Shown piece by piece: positions 11,491 to 23,166 of a DNA stretch of 64,000 bases (its first letter is position 1; every line of letters starts with the position of its first letter). The translations under genes were made by a program, and so were the position numbers. The DNA lies in assembly GCA_016584305.1 (NCBI GenBank), contig JACEEZ010018928.1:22501-86500 (forward strand), in the 5' to 3' direction. The notes under the pieces are model-generated. The model ran no database searches, was not told where the DNA came from, and was given only the letters and a program-made list of their open reading frames with translations. Source of the DNA: Chionoecetes opilio (lineage: Eukaryota; Arthropoda; Malacostraca; Decapoda; Majidae).

Positions 11491-12302
11491 TACTTTTTCG
11501 GTCATGGTATTTACTTTTTCGGTCATGGTATTTACTTATTCGGTCACGGTATTTACTTTTTCGGTCATGGTATTTGCTTTTTCGGTCATGGTATTTACTT
11601 TTTCGGTCATGGTATTTACTTATTCGATCATGGTATTTACTTTTTCGGTCACGGTATTTACTTATTCGGTCATGGTATTTACTTTTTCGGTCATGGTATT
11701 TGCTTTTTCGGTCATGGTATTTACTTTTTCGGTCATGGTATTTACTTTTTCGGTCATGGTATTTGCTTTTTCGGTCATGGTATTTACTTTTTCGGTCACG
11801 GTATTTACTTATTCGGTCATGGTATTTACTTTTTCGGTCATGGTATTTACTTTTTCGGTCATGGTATTTACTTTTTCGGTCATAGTATTTACTTATTCGG
11901 TCATGGTATTTACTTTTTCGGTCACGGTATTTACTTTTTCGGTCATGGTATTTACTTTTTCGGTCATGGTATTTACTTTTTCGGTCATGGTATTTACTTA
12001 TTCGGTCATGGTATTTACTTATTCGGTCATGGTATTTACTTATTCGGTCACGGTATTTACTTTTTCGGTCATAGTATTTACTTTTTCGGTCATGGTATTT
12101 ACTTATTCGGTCATGGTATTTACTTATTCGGTCATGGTATTTACTTATTCGGTCATGGTATTTACTTATTCGGTCATGGTATTTACTTTTTCGGTCATGG
12201 TATTTACTTTTTCGGTCATAGTATTTACTTTTTCGGTCATGGTATTTACTTATTCGGTCATGGTATTTACTTATTCGGTCATGGTATTTACTTATTCGGT
12301 CT
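11491..12302. repeat. 21-bp minisatellite (about 38 copies)
   Basis: Units of TCGGTCATGGTATTTAC plus TTTT or TTAT. Because 21 is a multiple of three and no frame contains a stop, three overlapping ORFs of up to 310 codons run through it. These are not genes. Confidence 0.97.
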
Positions 12303-12555
12303 CTTCAATAGGCTAGTATTTTTTTCGCACTTTATTCTTTTTCCTTATTTTCCTTTGTTTTAATTAGGTTTGTATTCTCTTCTCTCTTATTTTCCTTCTT
12401 TCATTTTTCATTTTCACGCTTTTTTTTTCTCTCTTTTCTCCTATCTTCTATCATTTTAATCTTCCATCTTTCTTCATTTAATCCTATTTCTCTTCTCTCT
12501 TGTCTTCTTCCTCTTTCTTTTCAATCTCTTTCTGTCTTTATCTTCATTTTTCATC
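12303..12555. other. Pyrimidine-rich flank
   Basis: T/C-rich low-complexity DNA joining two arrays; nothing else seen. Confidence 0.5.
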
Positions 12556-15500
12556 CGTATTTATTCTTCTCTATCTATCTTCTATTCTTCTCTATCTCTC
12601 TCTATTCTTCTCTATCTCTCTCTATTCTTCTCTATCTCTCTCTATTCTTCTCTATCTATCTTCTATTCTTCTCTATCTATCTCTATTCTTCTCTATCTAT
12701 CTTCTATTCTTCTCTATCTATCTCTATTCTTCTCTATCTATCTCTATTCTTCTCTATCTATCTTCTATTCTTCTCTATCTATCTCTATTCTTCTCTCTAT
12801 CTCTATCTATCTCTATCTTCTTATTCTATTCTTTCTATTCTCTCTATTCTTCTCTATCTTCTATTCTTCTCTATCTATCTCTATTCTTCTCTATCTCTCT
12901 CTATTCTTCTCTATCTATCTCTATTCTTCTCTATCTCTCTCTATTCTTCTCTATCTATCTCTATTCTTCTCTATCTATCTCTATTCTTCTCTATCTATCT
13001 TCTATTCTTCTCTATCTATCTTCTATTCTTCTCTATCTATCTCTATTCTTCTCTATTCTCTATCTTCTCTATCTTCTCTATTCTCTCTAATCCTATCTCC
13101 ATATTCTCTTCTCTATCTCTCTCTATTCTTCTCTATCTCTCTCTATTCTTCTATCTATCTCCATCTATCTCTATTCTTCTCTATCTATCTCTATTCTTCT
13201 CTATCTCTCATCTCTCTATTCTTCTCTATTCCTCTCTCTATTCTTCTCTATCTATCTCTATTCTTATCTCTCTATTCTCTATCTATCTCTATTCTTCTCT
13301 ATCTTCTCTATTTTCTCTATTTCTCTATCTATCTATCTATCTCTCTTCTCTATCTATCTCTATTCTCTCTATCTATCTCTATTCTTCTCTATCTATCTCT
13401 ATTCTCTTCTCTATCTATCTCTCTATTTCTTCTCTATTCTCATCTTCTCTATTCTTCTCTATCTATCTCTATTCTTCTCTATCTATCTCTATTCTTCTCT
13501 ATCTATCTTCTATTCTTCTCTATCTATCTCTATTCTTCTCTATCTATCTTCTATTCTTCTCTATTTCTATTCTCTCTCTATTCTTCTCTATCTATCTCTA
13601 TTCTTCTCTATCTATCTTCTATTCTTCTCTATCTATCTCTATTCTTCTCTATCCTCTCTATTCTATTCTCCTATCTCATCTCTATTCTTCTCTATCTATC
13701 TCTATTCTTCTCTATCTATCTCTATTCTTCTCTATCTCATCTTCTATTCTTCTCTATCTATCTCTATTCTTCTCTATCTTATCTCTCTATTCTTCTATCT
13801 ATCTATCTCTATTCTTCTCTATCTATCTTCTATTCTTCTCTATCTATCTCTATTTCATTCTCTATCTACTCTCTATTCTTCTCTATCTCTCTCTATTCTT
13901 CTCTATCTATCTCTATTCTTCTCTATACTCTATCTTCTATTCTCTCTCTATCTTCTATTCTCTCTATTCTTCTCTATTCTTATCTTCTATCTCTCTCTAT
14001 TCTCTCTTTCTCTATTCTTCTCTATCTATCTCTATTCTTCTCTATCTCTCTCTATTCTTCTCTATCTTCTCTATTCTTCTCATCTATCTCATTCTCTCTA
14101 TTTCTTCTTCTTATCATCTCTCTATTCTTCTCTATCTATCTCTATTCTTCCTCTATTCTCTCTCTATCTCTATTCTTCTCTATCTATCTCTCTTTCTTCT
14201 CTATCTCTCTATTCTCTCTATCTCTCTATCTCTATTCTTCTCTATCTCTCTCTATTCTTCTCTATCTCTTCTTCTATTCTTCTCTATTCTTCTCTCATTC
14301 TTTCTTCTTATCTCTTCTCTCTCTATTCTTCTCTATTCTCTCTCTATTTCTTCTTCTATCTATCTCTATTCTTTCTCTATCCTCTATTCTCCTCTCTCTC
14401 TATTCTTCTCTCTATTCTTCTCTATCTCTATCTCCTATTCTTCTTTCTTCTCATCTATCTCTATCTTCTCTATCTCATTCCTCTACTATCTCATCTTCTC
14501 TATCTTCTCTATTCTTCTCTATCTATCTCTATTCTTCTCTATCTATCTCTATTCTTCTTCTATCTATCTTCTATTCTTCTCTATCTATCTCTATTTCTTC
14601 TCTTATCTTCTATATCTCTATTCTTCTCTATCTATCTCTATTCTTCTCTATCTCTCTATTCTTCTCTATCTATTCTTCTTCTATTTCTCTCTATCTCTCT
14701 ATCTTCTATTCTTCTCTATCTCTCTCTATTCTTCTCTATCTCTCTCTATTCTTCTTCTATCTATTTTCTCTATCTCTATCTTCTCTATCTATCTCTATCT
14801 TTCTCTATCTATCTTCTATTCTTTTCTATCTTCTCTATTCTTCTCTATCTCTCTATTCTTCTCTATCTCTCTCTATTCTTCTCTATCTCTCTCTATTCTT
14901 CTCTATCTCTCTCTATTCTTCTCTATCTCTCTCTATTCTTCTCTATCTCTCTCTATTCTTCTCTATCTCTCTCTATTCTTCTCTATCTATCTCTATTCTT
15001 CTCTATCTCTCTCTATTCTTCTCTATCTTATCTCTATTTCTTCTCTATCTATCTCTATTCTTCTCTATCTCTCTCTATTCTTCTCTATCTCTCTCTATTC
15101 TTCTCTATCTATCTCTATTCTTCTCTATCTATCTCTATTCTTCTCTATCTATCTCTATTCTTCTCTATCTATCTCTATTCTTCTCTATCTCTCTCTATTC
15201 TTCTCTATCTATCTCTATTCTTCTCTATCTATCTCTATTCTTCTCTATCTATCTCTATTCTTCTCTATCTCTCTCTATTCTTCTCTATCTATCTCTATTC
15301 TTCTCTATCTATCTCTATTCTGTATCTCTCTCTATTCTTCTCTATCTATCTCTATTCTTCTCTATCTATCTCTATTCTTCTCTATCTATCTCTATTCTTC
15401 TCTATCTATCTCTATTCTTCTCTATCTATCTCTATTCTTCTCTATCTTCTCTATTCTTCTCTATCTCTCTCTATTCTTCTCTATCTGTCTCTATTCTTCT

Positions 15501-16055
15501 CTATTCTCTCATTCTTCTCATCTCTCTTATTCTTCTATCTCTCTCTATTCTCTCTATCTTCTCTTTCTTCTCTATCTATCTTATCTCCATTATCTATTCT
15601 TCCTATATCTTCTTTTTTCTATCTCTCTATTCCTCTTTACTCATCTCCTATCTTTCTATTCTTCTATCTATCTCTATTTTCTTATCTATCTCTATTCTTC
15701 TATCTATCTTTTATTCTTCTCTATCTATCTCTATCTTCTCTATTATCTCTTTCTTCTTATTATCCTACTCTCATCATCTCTTATTCTCTCTAATCTCTTA
15801 TTTTCCTTCTATCTCTATTCTCCTACTCTACTCTACTCTCTATCTTTCTTACTTTTCTTCTCTATCTTCTCTTTTTCTCATCTTCTCTATTCTTCTCATC
15901 TTCTCTATCTTCTCTATCTATCTCTATTCTCTCTATCTCTTATTTCATTCTATCTTTCTATTTCTATCTTCTTATTCTCTATCTTCTCTATCTTCTTATT
16001 CTTCCTATTTCTCATTCTCTCTATCTTCTCTATTCTTTCTATTCTTCTTTCTTTT
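12556..16055. repeat. 3.5-kb array of a ~20-bp TCTATC-type unit
   Basis: Tandem TTCTCTATCTATCTCTATTC units with a CTCTCT variant. The unit is regular at 12600-13050 and 14840-15480. It is ragged, with many small indels, at about 13060-14840 and 15480-16055. Confidence 0.95.
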
Positions 16056-16328
16056 CTTTTTTTTCTTTTTTATCTCTTTTCCACGCTATTATCTATCCCG
16101 TATTTGTACTTTCCTATATGCTTTTTGTATTCTACTCACACTTCTTATTCCTCATTTTATTTAGCTTATATTATTTTATATCCTTTAGTTCTTGTATAGC
16201 GTTTCTACCGCATTTTTATAATTGCTTGTAAACTTTTTAATCTGTACGGACTAATCCTACCACTGTTTTTGAACCTTACTCCTTGCTTTTCTTCTTTCCT
16301 CATATGTTGATTTTTTTATCTTTCTTCA
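16056..16328. other. T-rich unique sequence
   Basis: No feature recognised between the array and the antisense SINE tail. Confidence 0.4.
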
Positions 16329-16373
<45 letters not shown>

Positions 16374-16522
16374 GGCCTATAGAGCCTGTAGGCAGTGACC
16401 TCCAGGGGAGGGATGGGAGGCCCTGGAGGCTCATTTGAGGGCTCATTTTGGTCCTTGCCCGTGATGGCGCAGGCAGGATTTTTATAATGGCGCCTGTGAT
16501 TAGAGGCTCATGACGCCCCCCT
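16329..16522 (-). mobile_element. 5'-truncated SINE, antisense
   Basis: Poly-T of about 35 bases (16331-16365), then AACATTTTGGCCTATAGAGCC, GGGAGGCCCTGGAGGCTCA and ATTTTTATAATGGCGCCTGTGATTAG. This is the reverse complement of the 3' half of the SINE at 61300-61650. The tRNA head is absent. Confidence 0.8.
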
Positions 16523-17189
16523 GTGAGGAGGAAGGAGGGGAAGGGGGAGGAGAAGGAAAGAGGTGCAAATATTCAAGCAAATCTATTTTTCAAAAAATAT
16601 TGCAAATTTTGCAAGGGGTATGCCTTGATTTTTTTTTTTAAATCACGTTTTTTTCAATAACTAAATAATGGCAGATAAGTGCAACATGTATAGAGAAGTA
16701 AATATGAAGTAGATCAAGGGCTATCATTTGGCGAAAAGCAAAAACAATTAAACCAAAAAAAAAGAAATGAAACTCTTTGGTACTTAGAATTGGTGCCTTT
16801 GGTGTATTATCATAAACTAATCTTGCACAGTAGATACAGAAAGTCATTGAAATAGTGTTGGACATATCATTCTAGTAGTAATATGTGGAACTAATTCATC
16901 CTTCACTTTTGGATTTCTTCAACTACTACTACTACATACTTTAAGGCCACAATTGTATTACTGTCTTAATAGTTCTTTCCTAGTTTCCAATAAATGTCAA
17001 AAAAAACAACTAACATACTTTTTAGGGCTAGTTTAATTTCTCTTGGTAGTTCTTCTAGTTTCCTGTAAATGTCTGTAAGAAATCCTTTATACTACAGAAT
17101 TTTAAGGCTAGTTTTAATTTTCATGGTAGTTCTTCCCTAGTTTCCTGTAAATGTCTAAACAAAATCTGGCATTCTTTTTAAGGCTAGTT
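16523..17189. other. AT-rich sequence with diverged direct repeats
   Basis: Diverged copies of a segment with GGCTAGTTTAATTTCTC and GGTAGTTCTTC..TAGTTTCC occur at about 17025, 17103 and 17180, and again at 17668 and 17770. They flank the array that follows. No exon seen. Confidence 0.5.
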
Positions 17190-17615
17190 TAATTTCTCTT
17201 GACAGTTTTATTTCTCTTGACAGTTTTATTTCTCTTGACAGTTTAATTTCTCTTGATAGTTTAATTTCTCTTGACAGTTTTATTTCTCTTGAGTTTTATT
17301 TCTCTTGACATTTTATTTTCTTGACAGTTTTATTTCTCTTGACAGTTTTATTTCTCTTGACAGTTTTATTTCTCTTGAGTCTTATTTCTCTTGACAGTTT
17401 TATTTCTCTTGAGTTTTATTTCACTTGAGTTTTATTTCTCTTGAGTTTTATTTCTCCTGAGTTTTATTTCTCTTGACAGTTTTATTTCTCCTGAGTTTTA
17501 TTTCACTTGACAGTTTTATTTCTCCTGAGTTTTATTTCACTTGACAGTTTTATTTCTCCTGAGTTTTATTTCACTTGACAGTTTTATTTCTCTTGAGTTT
17601 TATTTCTCATGGTAG
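17190..17615. repeat. 13-17-bp minisatellite
   Basis: Alternating units TTTATTTCTCTTGACAG and the shorter TTTTATTTCTCTTGAG. Confidence 0.93.
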
Positions 17616-18783
17616 TTCTTCCATAGTTTCCTACAAATGTAAAAAAACACCATCTGACATACTTTTTAAGGCTAGTTTAATTTTTCATGGTAGTTCTTCC
17701 CTAATTTCCTTTAAATGTCTTTAAAAACATCTGAGGGAGCTTTTGGATTTCTTCTACTAAATATTTTTATGGCTAGTTTTATTTCTCTTGGTAGTTCTTC
17801 CCTAGTTTGTCTTTAAAAACCTCTTAAGGGATCTTCACATAACTGTACTGTTTTGTCACACAGGGCGAAGGAGAGGGAGTGAGGCGAGGGGCGGCCGAGG
17901 GAAGGGCTGCTACACACACTTCTCTGCGCACCATTAATGTATTCCTGGTGTATAGCTTGCTCTGTGTGTGTGTGTGTGTGTGTGTGGGCAAGGTAGATTT
18001 TGTATTACGTATAATTTTAATGGTACCGTAATCTAATTTGTGTGTGTGTGTACGTGTGTGTCAGTTACTGGGATCTGGTGTGTGTGTGTGTGTGTGTGTG
18101 CGGGCAAGGTAGATTTTGTATTATAGTTTTAATGGTAATCTAATCTACGGTTTGTAAGGGTCTTGAATTAGTTCTTTGTATATTTTTCATGATTTGGAAA
18201 GTTTGGAATTCCCTGTGCGATATTGCATTAGTGGGAGTAGTGAGGTATTTATTTTTCTTCTCACTGCCATCTTTTCATTTCTCCTCTTCAAATCTATCAT
18301 GCTAAGTATTTGGAATGTTCAGTGTATTGACCAAGGTTGTACTGCTAATACTCAGTGCAGTGTAGAGACTTTGACTACTGCTAATAATGATATTTCATTT
18401 CTTTTGGATTAGAAACAACTGGCAAACAAGTATATGTATATATTTAATAAAAAATACAGTCAATAGAAATACAATGTCATTAAAAATATTCTACCATTGA
18501 TTTATATAACCATAAAAACTTTTGACTAGCTGAAAGTCTTACTGCTCTTCCCTCCAACCAAGGTCATCTGTCTGAACGTACGTATATACAAACAGAAACA
18601 GACTTGCAGCTGACTTTGTTATCACAGATTGCCTCGTATCGTCACCACATATCTTCACAGGAACTACCACGTGTACATCTCGCGGCCTCTTGTAGCTTCC
18701 TTATTTTTTTATGTTATGTTCTTTTGTACTCCCAGCATGACTACAACAGCACAAACACCCCCTTCCCTAAACACACTGTTCCG
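17616..18783. other. Non-coding region below the zinc-finger gene
   Basis: Holds a direct repeat of (TG)n plus GGCAAGGTAGATTTTGTATTA (about 17960 and 18080) and an antisense copy of the dispersed repeat at 18655-18715. By position it includes the 3' UTR of the minus-strand gene. TTTAAT near 18442 reads as ATTAAA, a possible poly(A) signal, on the minus strand. Confidence 0.5.
18655..18720 (-). repeat. Dispersed repeat, copy 3
   Basis: CAGGAACTACCACGTGTACA and TCGCGGCCTCTTGTAGCTTC are the reverse complement of the family at 3064. It lies in the probable 3' UTR. Confidence 0.6.
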
Positions 18784-21075
18784 TCACTCAGCGGCGGCAC
18801 TGAGCGGCGTCATGGCCTGCGTCACGTGGCACTTGAGATGCCTGTTGTAGTTGGCCTTGGTGGTGAAGGACTTGCCGCAGGCCTTGCACTGGTGAGGCCG
18901 CTCCCCGCTGTGCGTCCTGAGGTGCAGCTTGTGGTTGTAGGCGGAGGAGAAGGAGCGGCTGCACAGGGAGCACACGTGGGGCCGCCGCATGTGGTGTGTG
19001 GTGCGCATGTGGTGGCTCAGGTTGGAGCGGTAGTAGAACGCCTCGCTGCACACCTGGCACTGGTGGGCCCGGGTGCCGGCGTGGCGGTCCAGGTGGTCCC
19101 GCAGGTCCGAGGCGCGGGCCAGCACCTTCCCGCACACCTGGCACGCCTTGCCGCCCTTCCCCGCGTGGCCGGCCATGTGGGTGCTGAGTCCCGAGGCCGT
19201 GGACAGCGTGTGGCCGCAGACCTGGCAGGGGAAGGTGGGCCGCTGGGTGTCGTGGATGGCCAGGTGGGACTGCAGCCCGGAAGCCTTGCTGAAGCCCTTC
19301 TTGCATACGGTGCAGCGGTGAGCATAGTGACCCTCGTGCTCTGCCAGGTGGCGGCGGTAGAGGGACTCCAGGGCAAAGCCGCGGCCGCACACCTCACACT
19401 GGTGGCTGTACTGGCCGGTGCAGGCGTCGCGGTGAGCCTGCATGTTGCTGCGGTGGGCGAAGGTGCGGCCGCAGTTGTCGCAGGCGAAGGGCCGCTCGCC
19501 CGTGTGGGTGCGGATGTGCACCTTGAGATTCCTGTTGCTGGCGAAGGTCTTGGAGCAGACGTGGCAGGCGTGGGTCTTCTTGGCGCCGGCTGCGTGTGTC
19601 TTCATGTGGGAGATGAGTGCCTGCAGGGAGGAGCACTCCTTGCCACACACCTTGCATGCCAGACTCTCCTGTGTGTGCGCCTCCAAGTGTTTCTTCAGCT
19701 TGGCTTTCCTCAAGAATATGTTGTCGCACAGCTTGCAGGGATACGTCTTGTGCTGCTGGACGTGTCTGGCCAGGGCACGCTCAGAGCTGAATTTCTTACG
19801 GCAGGTGTCGCAGCTGTAGTGGAAAGCATAGGCCTTGTGGCGCCGCTCTATGTGCCTGACCAGCGCCTGCCTGTTAGAGAAGACCTGGTCACACTGGCGG
19901 CAGATCTGCAGCTTGGCGTGCTTCTTGGTCTTGATGTTCTTGGTGAGGAGGGTCGGCTTGTGGTACTCCGTGGCATCCTCCTCCACACGATGGAACTCCT
20001 CCTCCTCTTCCTCCTCTGCCTCTACAAGAGGAGGATCCTTGGGTGCGACGTCTTCTGGAGGAGGGTTATCATGAATGTTTTGGATTTCGTTGTTTTCTTC
20101 AGGAGTGTCTTCGGCAGGGTCTGGACAGGGCTGGCTCGGGGCTGCCTCCTCCACGCCCTGCCGAGGCTCAGCGGTGTCCTGCGCTACTACTGGAGGAGGA
20201 AGCTCGACCGGAATACCTTCATCACTCACCGACATTATCAATTTGCTCTCTTCTTCCTCCTCCTCCTCTTCATCATCCTCATCATCTTCTTCCTCCTCCT
20301 CCTCCTCTATTTCTTCCTCCTCTTCTCCCTCCTCCTCCTCCTCTCTCCTCTTCCTCCTCCTCAGGTTCGGGACACACCTGGTTCTCACACTCGTTAGCGC
20401 CTCCTTTCCCCGTCACCTGAGAAGACTCGCCGATCAGGTTACTGTCGCAATCCTCAATATCAATCTCACAGTCAAACACTATACTGCTATTGTTGTCATT
20501 GCTACTGGTCGCTTTGGTGGCTACTTGCTGACTGACTGACTGTTGCTGAGATACTGGTTGACTGACTGAGTTTTGGCCCTCTTGTGGTTCTATGGGGTTG
20601 GTTGGTTTACTGAGTTGTGGGTCGAGTTGACTGACTGGCAGGATGATGTTTTGGGTGGGCGGTTGAGGCTTGTCGTGGTGGTGGTGGAGGTTTGGGGTGG
20701 TGGAGGTGGTGGGGTGTGGCTGTGTTGGGTGTTGTGTGAGGTGGTGGTAGTGGTGTTGGTTGTGGTTATTGTGGTGTTGCTGTGACGGCTGTGATGGTTC
20801 TTGCTGCTGTTGTTGTTGCTGTTGTTGGTGAATTATATTATGCTGTTGTTGTTGTTGATGTTGAAGTGATAACTGCTGCACTGGCATATAATGTTGTATA
20901 TTTTGGTGATGCTGCATAAATTCCTCTTGATGATGGTGATGTGGATACAGCTGCTGTGATGAGTGATACTGCTGCTGTTGTTGCTGTTGCTGCTGTTGTT
21001 GTAGATGCTGTAACTGTTGTTGTTGTTGTTGTTGTTGTTGTGACTGTTGTAGGTGCGACAGGTGGTGGTGATGTA

Positions 21076-21112
<37 letters not shown>

Positions 21113-21203
21113 CATCTGCTGTTGTTGCTGCAGGCGATGCAGCGATGCCAGACCGATGCCGCGCTTCTCACAGTTCCCCTCCACGTTGGTTATGAGGTAT
21201 TTC
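18784..21203 (-). CDS. ZAD-C2H2 zinc-finger protein, terminal exon (13 fingers)
   Basis: Last exon of a predicted nuclear DNA-binding protein. It joins the upstream ZAD exon through a split AGG codon (acceptor TCGTGCAG just above 21203) and continues KYLITNVEG. Next come a long Gln/His-rich region (to about 20830), a Ser/Gln/Asn region, an acidic Glu tract and 13 zinc fingers ending at TGA (18784-18786). Examples are CRQCDQVFSN..H..H (finger 1) and CKACGKSFTTKANYNRHLKCH (finger 13). Two inter-finger linkers are TGERP or SGERP. Finger 6 ends H-x3-C, so it is C2HC. The exon has one base too many: the Gln-rich frame and the finger frame differ by one near 20342, inside GAG codons, where dropping one A restores glutamates. 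The upstream context shows it is the DNA-binding end of a ZAD factor; targets are unknown. Confidence 0.85.
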
Positions 21204-21381
21204 CTGCACGACAAGAACACGAAGAAAAATATATAAAGAAACCCTTCGTAATAGATAATAATAAGTTAAGTAACCCTAAGAAATTCCTCACCTTAGAAAC
21301 TCAATTACATACATTTCCACCTATAATATTATGTCTTCCAGCAAACATGAACCCTAAAATATTACTAACCAATCTCCTGTA

Positions 21382-21582
21382 AAGCCCCGTACACACTACC
21401 ACTCACCACCGTCGGCACTTCCCGTCGATCGAGCGTTCGTCACTCAAAAGTGGCAGTGTGGCCAGGGTGCCGACGAGCAAAATGTAACCGAATGGACACA
21501 ACTCTGGCAACGGCATTGCTCGTCGGCAAGCAGCGACGGGAAGCGCCGACGGTGGTGAGTGGTAGTGTGTACGGGGATTTAT
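21382..21582. mobile_element. Palindromic MITE in the zinc-finger gene intron
   Basis: Terminal inverted repeats of about 30 bp: CCCCGTACACACTACCACTC at the left, its complement with GTGTGTACGGGG at the right. Imperfect CGTCGGCACTTCCCGTCG pairs lie inward. It occupies much of the 518-bp intron between the last two exons. Confidence 0.85.
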
Positions 21583-21599
21583 ATTCCAAAAATCAAGTA

Positions 21600-21700
21600 T
21601 TTGCCTATGGTAGTAGTAGTATGGTAGTAGTGGTAGTGGTGGTGGTAGTGATGGTAGTAGTGGTAGTGATGGTAGAAGTGGTAGTGGTGGTGGTGGATGA
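21600..21700. repeat. (GGTAGT)n-type microsatellite
   Basis: Imperfect GTAGTAGTGGTAGTGGTGG repeat within the same intron, just below the exon donor at 21722. Confidence 0.85.
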
Positions 21701-21721
21701 AAAGAGGGCACATCCACCTAC

Positions 21722-21861
21722 CTGTAGAGAGCTAGGCGGTGCTCCAACACATCCACCTCATTGACCAGGTGGAAGCACTTGCCGCAGATGGTGGTGGTGT
21801 GGAGGAGATGGCGGGGAAGCACCACCCCCACCACCCCACTCAGCTTGTCCCCGACACTCAC
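21722..21861 (-). CDS. ZAD-C2H2 zinc-finger protein, ZAD exon 2
   Basis: Encodes VSVGDKLSGVV, then LPRHLLHTTTICGKCFHLV, then LEHRLALYR. The pattern LP-x-H-x6-ICxxC-x-x-V is the second half of a ZAD (zinc-finger-associated domain): the second zinc-binding cysteine pair and the C-terminal helix. ZADs in arthropod factors dimerise or recruit partners. The acceptor is CATGGCAG above 21861 (phase 0) and the donor GTAGGT (phase 2), which fit the exons on either side. It is 140 nt with no stop in frame. Confidence 0.8.
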
Positions 21862-22273
21862 CTGCCATGAAGGGAGGGAAGGAAAGTGACAAGGAAACAA
21901 AAGATCAAAGGTAAGGTAATGGAATATCCTAACCAAAATATTTCTTTGTTACGTCCTTTGGTATTATTTTACACTAGGACCAGAATTCCCTACATAATGG
22001 GAGTATGGTTTCTGTTTACCTTATTGGATCCTAGGAAACTTCTCTAAGCTTCCGTTGCAAATCCTTACTTTTGGAGATATGACATGTTGTTTATAGGGAG
22101 GAGAGAGACAAGTGTTTACGTGCACCTCACTCTTCAGGAAACAAAGTATATGTATGATAATTTGGTGTTAAAAGATTGGGGAGACATTATAACCTTGACT
22201 CAGTCTTGTAAATATAAAAATAGGTAAATAAGATTGATAAAATAGATACATATATATAGTAACAGAGCCTTAC
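21862..22273. other. Intron between ZAD exons
   Basis: AT-rich unique intron sequence of the minus-strand gene. I see no inserted element or other feature. Confidence 0.6.
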
Positions 22274-22486
22274 CTTGGACACAGCAGTAATAACAGAGTC
22301 CATAGGGCATGCCGTCACCCCCCCTGCCTCGCTGTTATGGGTGGTGGTGGTGGGGTCAGGGGTGGTGGTGGCAGTGGTGGGGGAGTCACACACCAGGCAC
22401 ACCTCCCCCTCCTCCTCCTCCTCCCCCGCTGTGAGGGAGGCAGCCTCCCTTGCACTCTTTTTCTTGTAGGAAGACGCATCAACATC
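22274..22486 (-). CDS. ZAD-C2H2 zinc-finger protein, ZAD exon 1
   Basis: Encodes DVDASSYKKKSAREAASL, an acidic run, then GEVCLVCDSPTT, a Thr/Pro-rich loop and CPMDSVITAVSK. CLVC is the first cysteine pair expected at the start of a ZAD; the second pair, CGKC, is in the next exon. The loop between is longer and more Thr-rich than a typical ZAD, so the fold call is moderate. The acceptor is GTGTTTTCAG above 22486, the donor GTAAGG; 213 nt, phase 0 to phase 0. Confidence 0.75.
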
Positions 22487-22559
22487 CTGAAAACACCAAC
22501 AAGCAGTTAACAAAATATTAGTATGAGTGCAAAGAGATGGACTTATAAAAGTAAAGGTA

Positions 22560-22728
22560 AAGATGGGAGCATACGCTAGTCTGCGCGTGGCCTCGGTGCT
22601 CATCTCCGTGGCATTAGCCTTTGAGCCTGCTGTGGTGGGTGAGAACCCGCTACCCCGGGACACAGGGCTAGTGTGACATCCGGGTTACCACAGTTACCTT
22701 CCCCTGGTTTCCCCTGGTAACTACCTAT
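22560..22728 (-). mobile_element. SINE 3' fragment, antisense
   Basis: GCATACGCTAGTCTGCGCGT, CTCGGTGCTCATCTCCGTGG and CCCGGGACACAGGGCTAGTG match in reverse complement the 3' part of the SINE at 42967-43262. It sits in an intron of the zinc-finger gene. Confidence 0.8.
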
Positions 22729-22854
22729 TTATAATGTTATGATGAACAGTAAAAGACATAAGATTAGACTTGTAGGACAAAAATTGGTACTGTATTCAGC
22801 TACACAACAATTATACACAGCATCATGTCACTGTTTAGGAGGGGGTGTAAAGAC

Positions 22855-23008
22855 TAGCCTTGGACATGGGGAGTGTGTGGGGGGGGCAGGGCAGAGAGGA
22901 CACCGCCGCTTCCTCCTGCTGCCGCTGCTGTGCTCCCTCCTCACTCTCCTGGCACGAGCTGCTTCTTCCCTCCGAATCCTTCTCCTTGTACCGCATTTGA
23001 CAGCTTCC
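22855..23008 (-). other. Possible extra exon of the zinc-finger gene (uncertain)
   Basis: Preceded on the minus strand by TTTTATGCAG. The phase-0 frame (GSCQMRYKEKDSEG..) is open to about 22838. Another frame is strongly Arg/Glu-rich (GTRRRIRREEAARARRV). No good GT donor follows in phase 0: the end reads CCAAG then GCTAGT, which would be a GC donor. The flanking exons already splice together in phase, so this may be optional or not an exon. Confidence 0.25.
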
Positions 23009-23166
23009 CTGCATAAAATGAAAAAACTGATGCAAAACTAAACAGAATATGAGTTTCCAGACACTTAAACTGTACTAAAAAAATATAAGCATGACCAGTT
23101 AAGGTATATACAGTAAACCCTCACTTTAACAAACCAATTGGGGGGGAAGGGTGAGACGTTATATCC

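Noticed and set aside
11396..12363. Three overlapping frames of up to 310 codons with heptapeptide repeats
   Set aside because: A 21-bp array with no stop in its unit; all frames are open, and there is no splice or start context.
12500..13090. 196-codon Ser/Leu/Tyr open frame
   Set aside because: Pyrimidine repeat with no stop; it ends as soon as the array loses register.
18604..20397. 597-codon plus-strand open frame
   Set aside because: It is the antisense shadow of the GC-rich zinc-finger exon on the minus strand, which shows clear C2H2 spacing.
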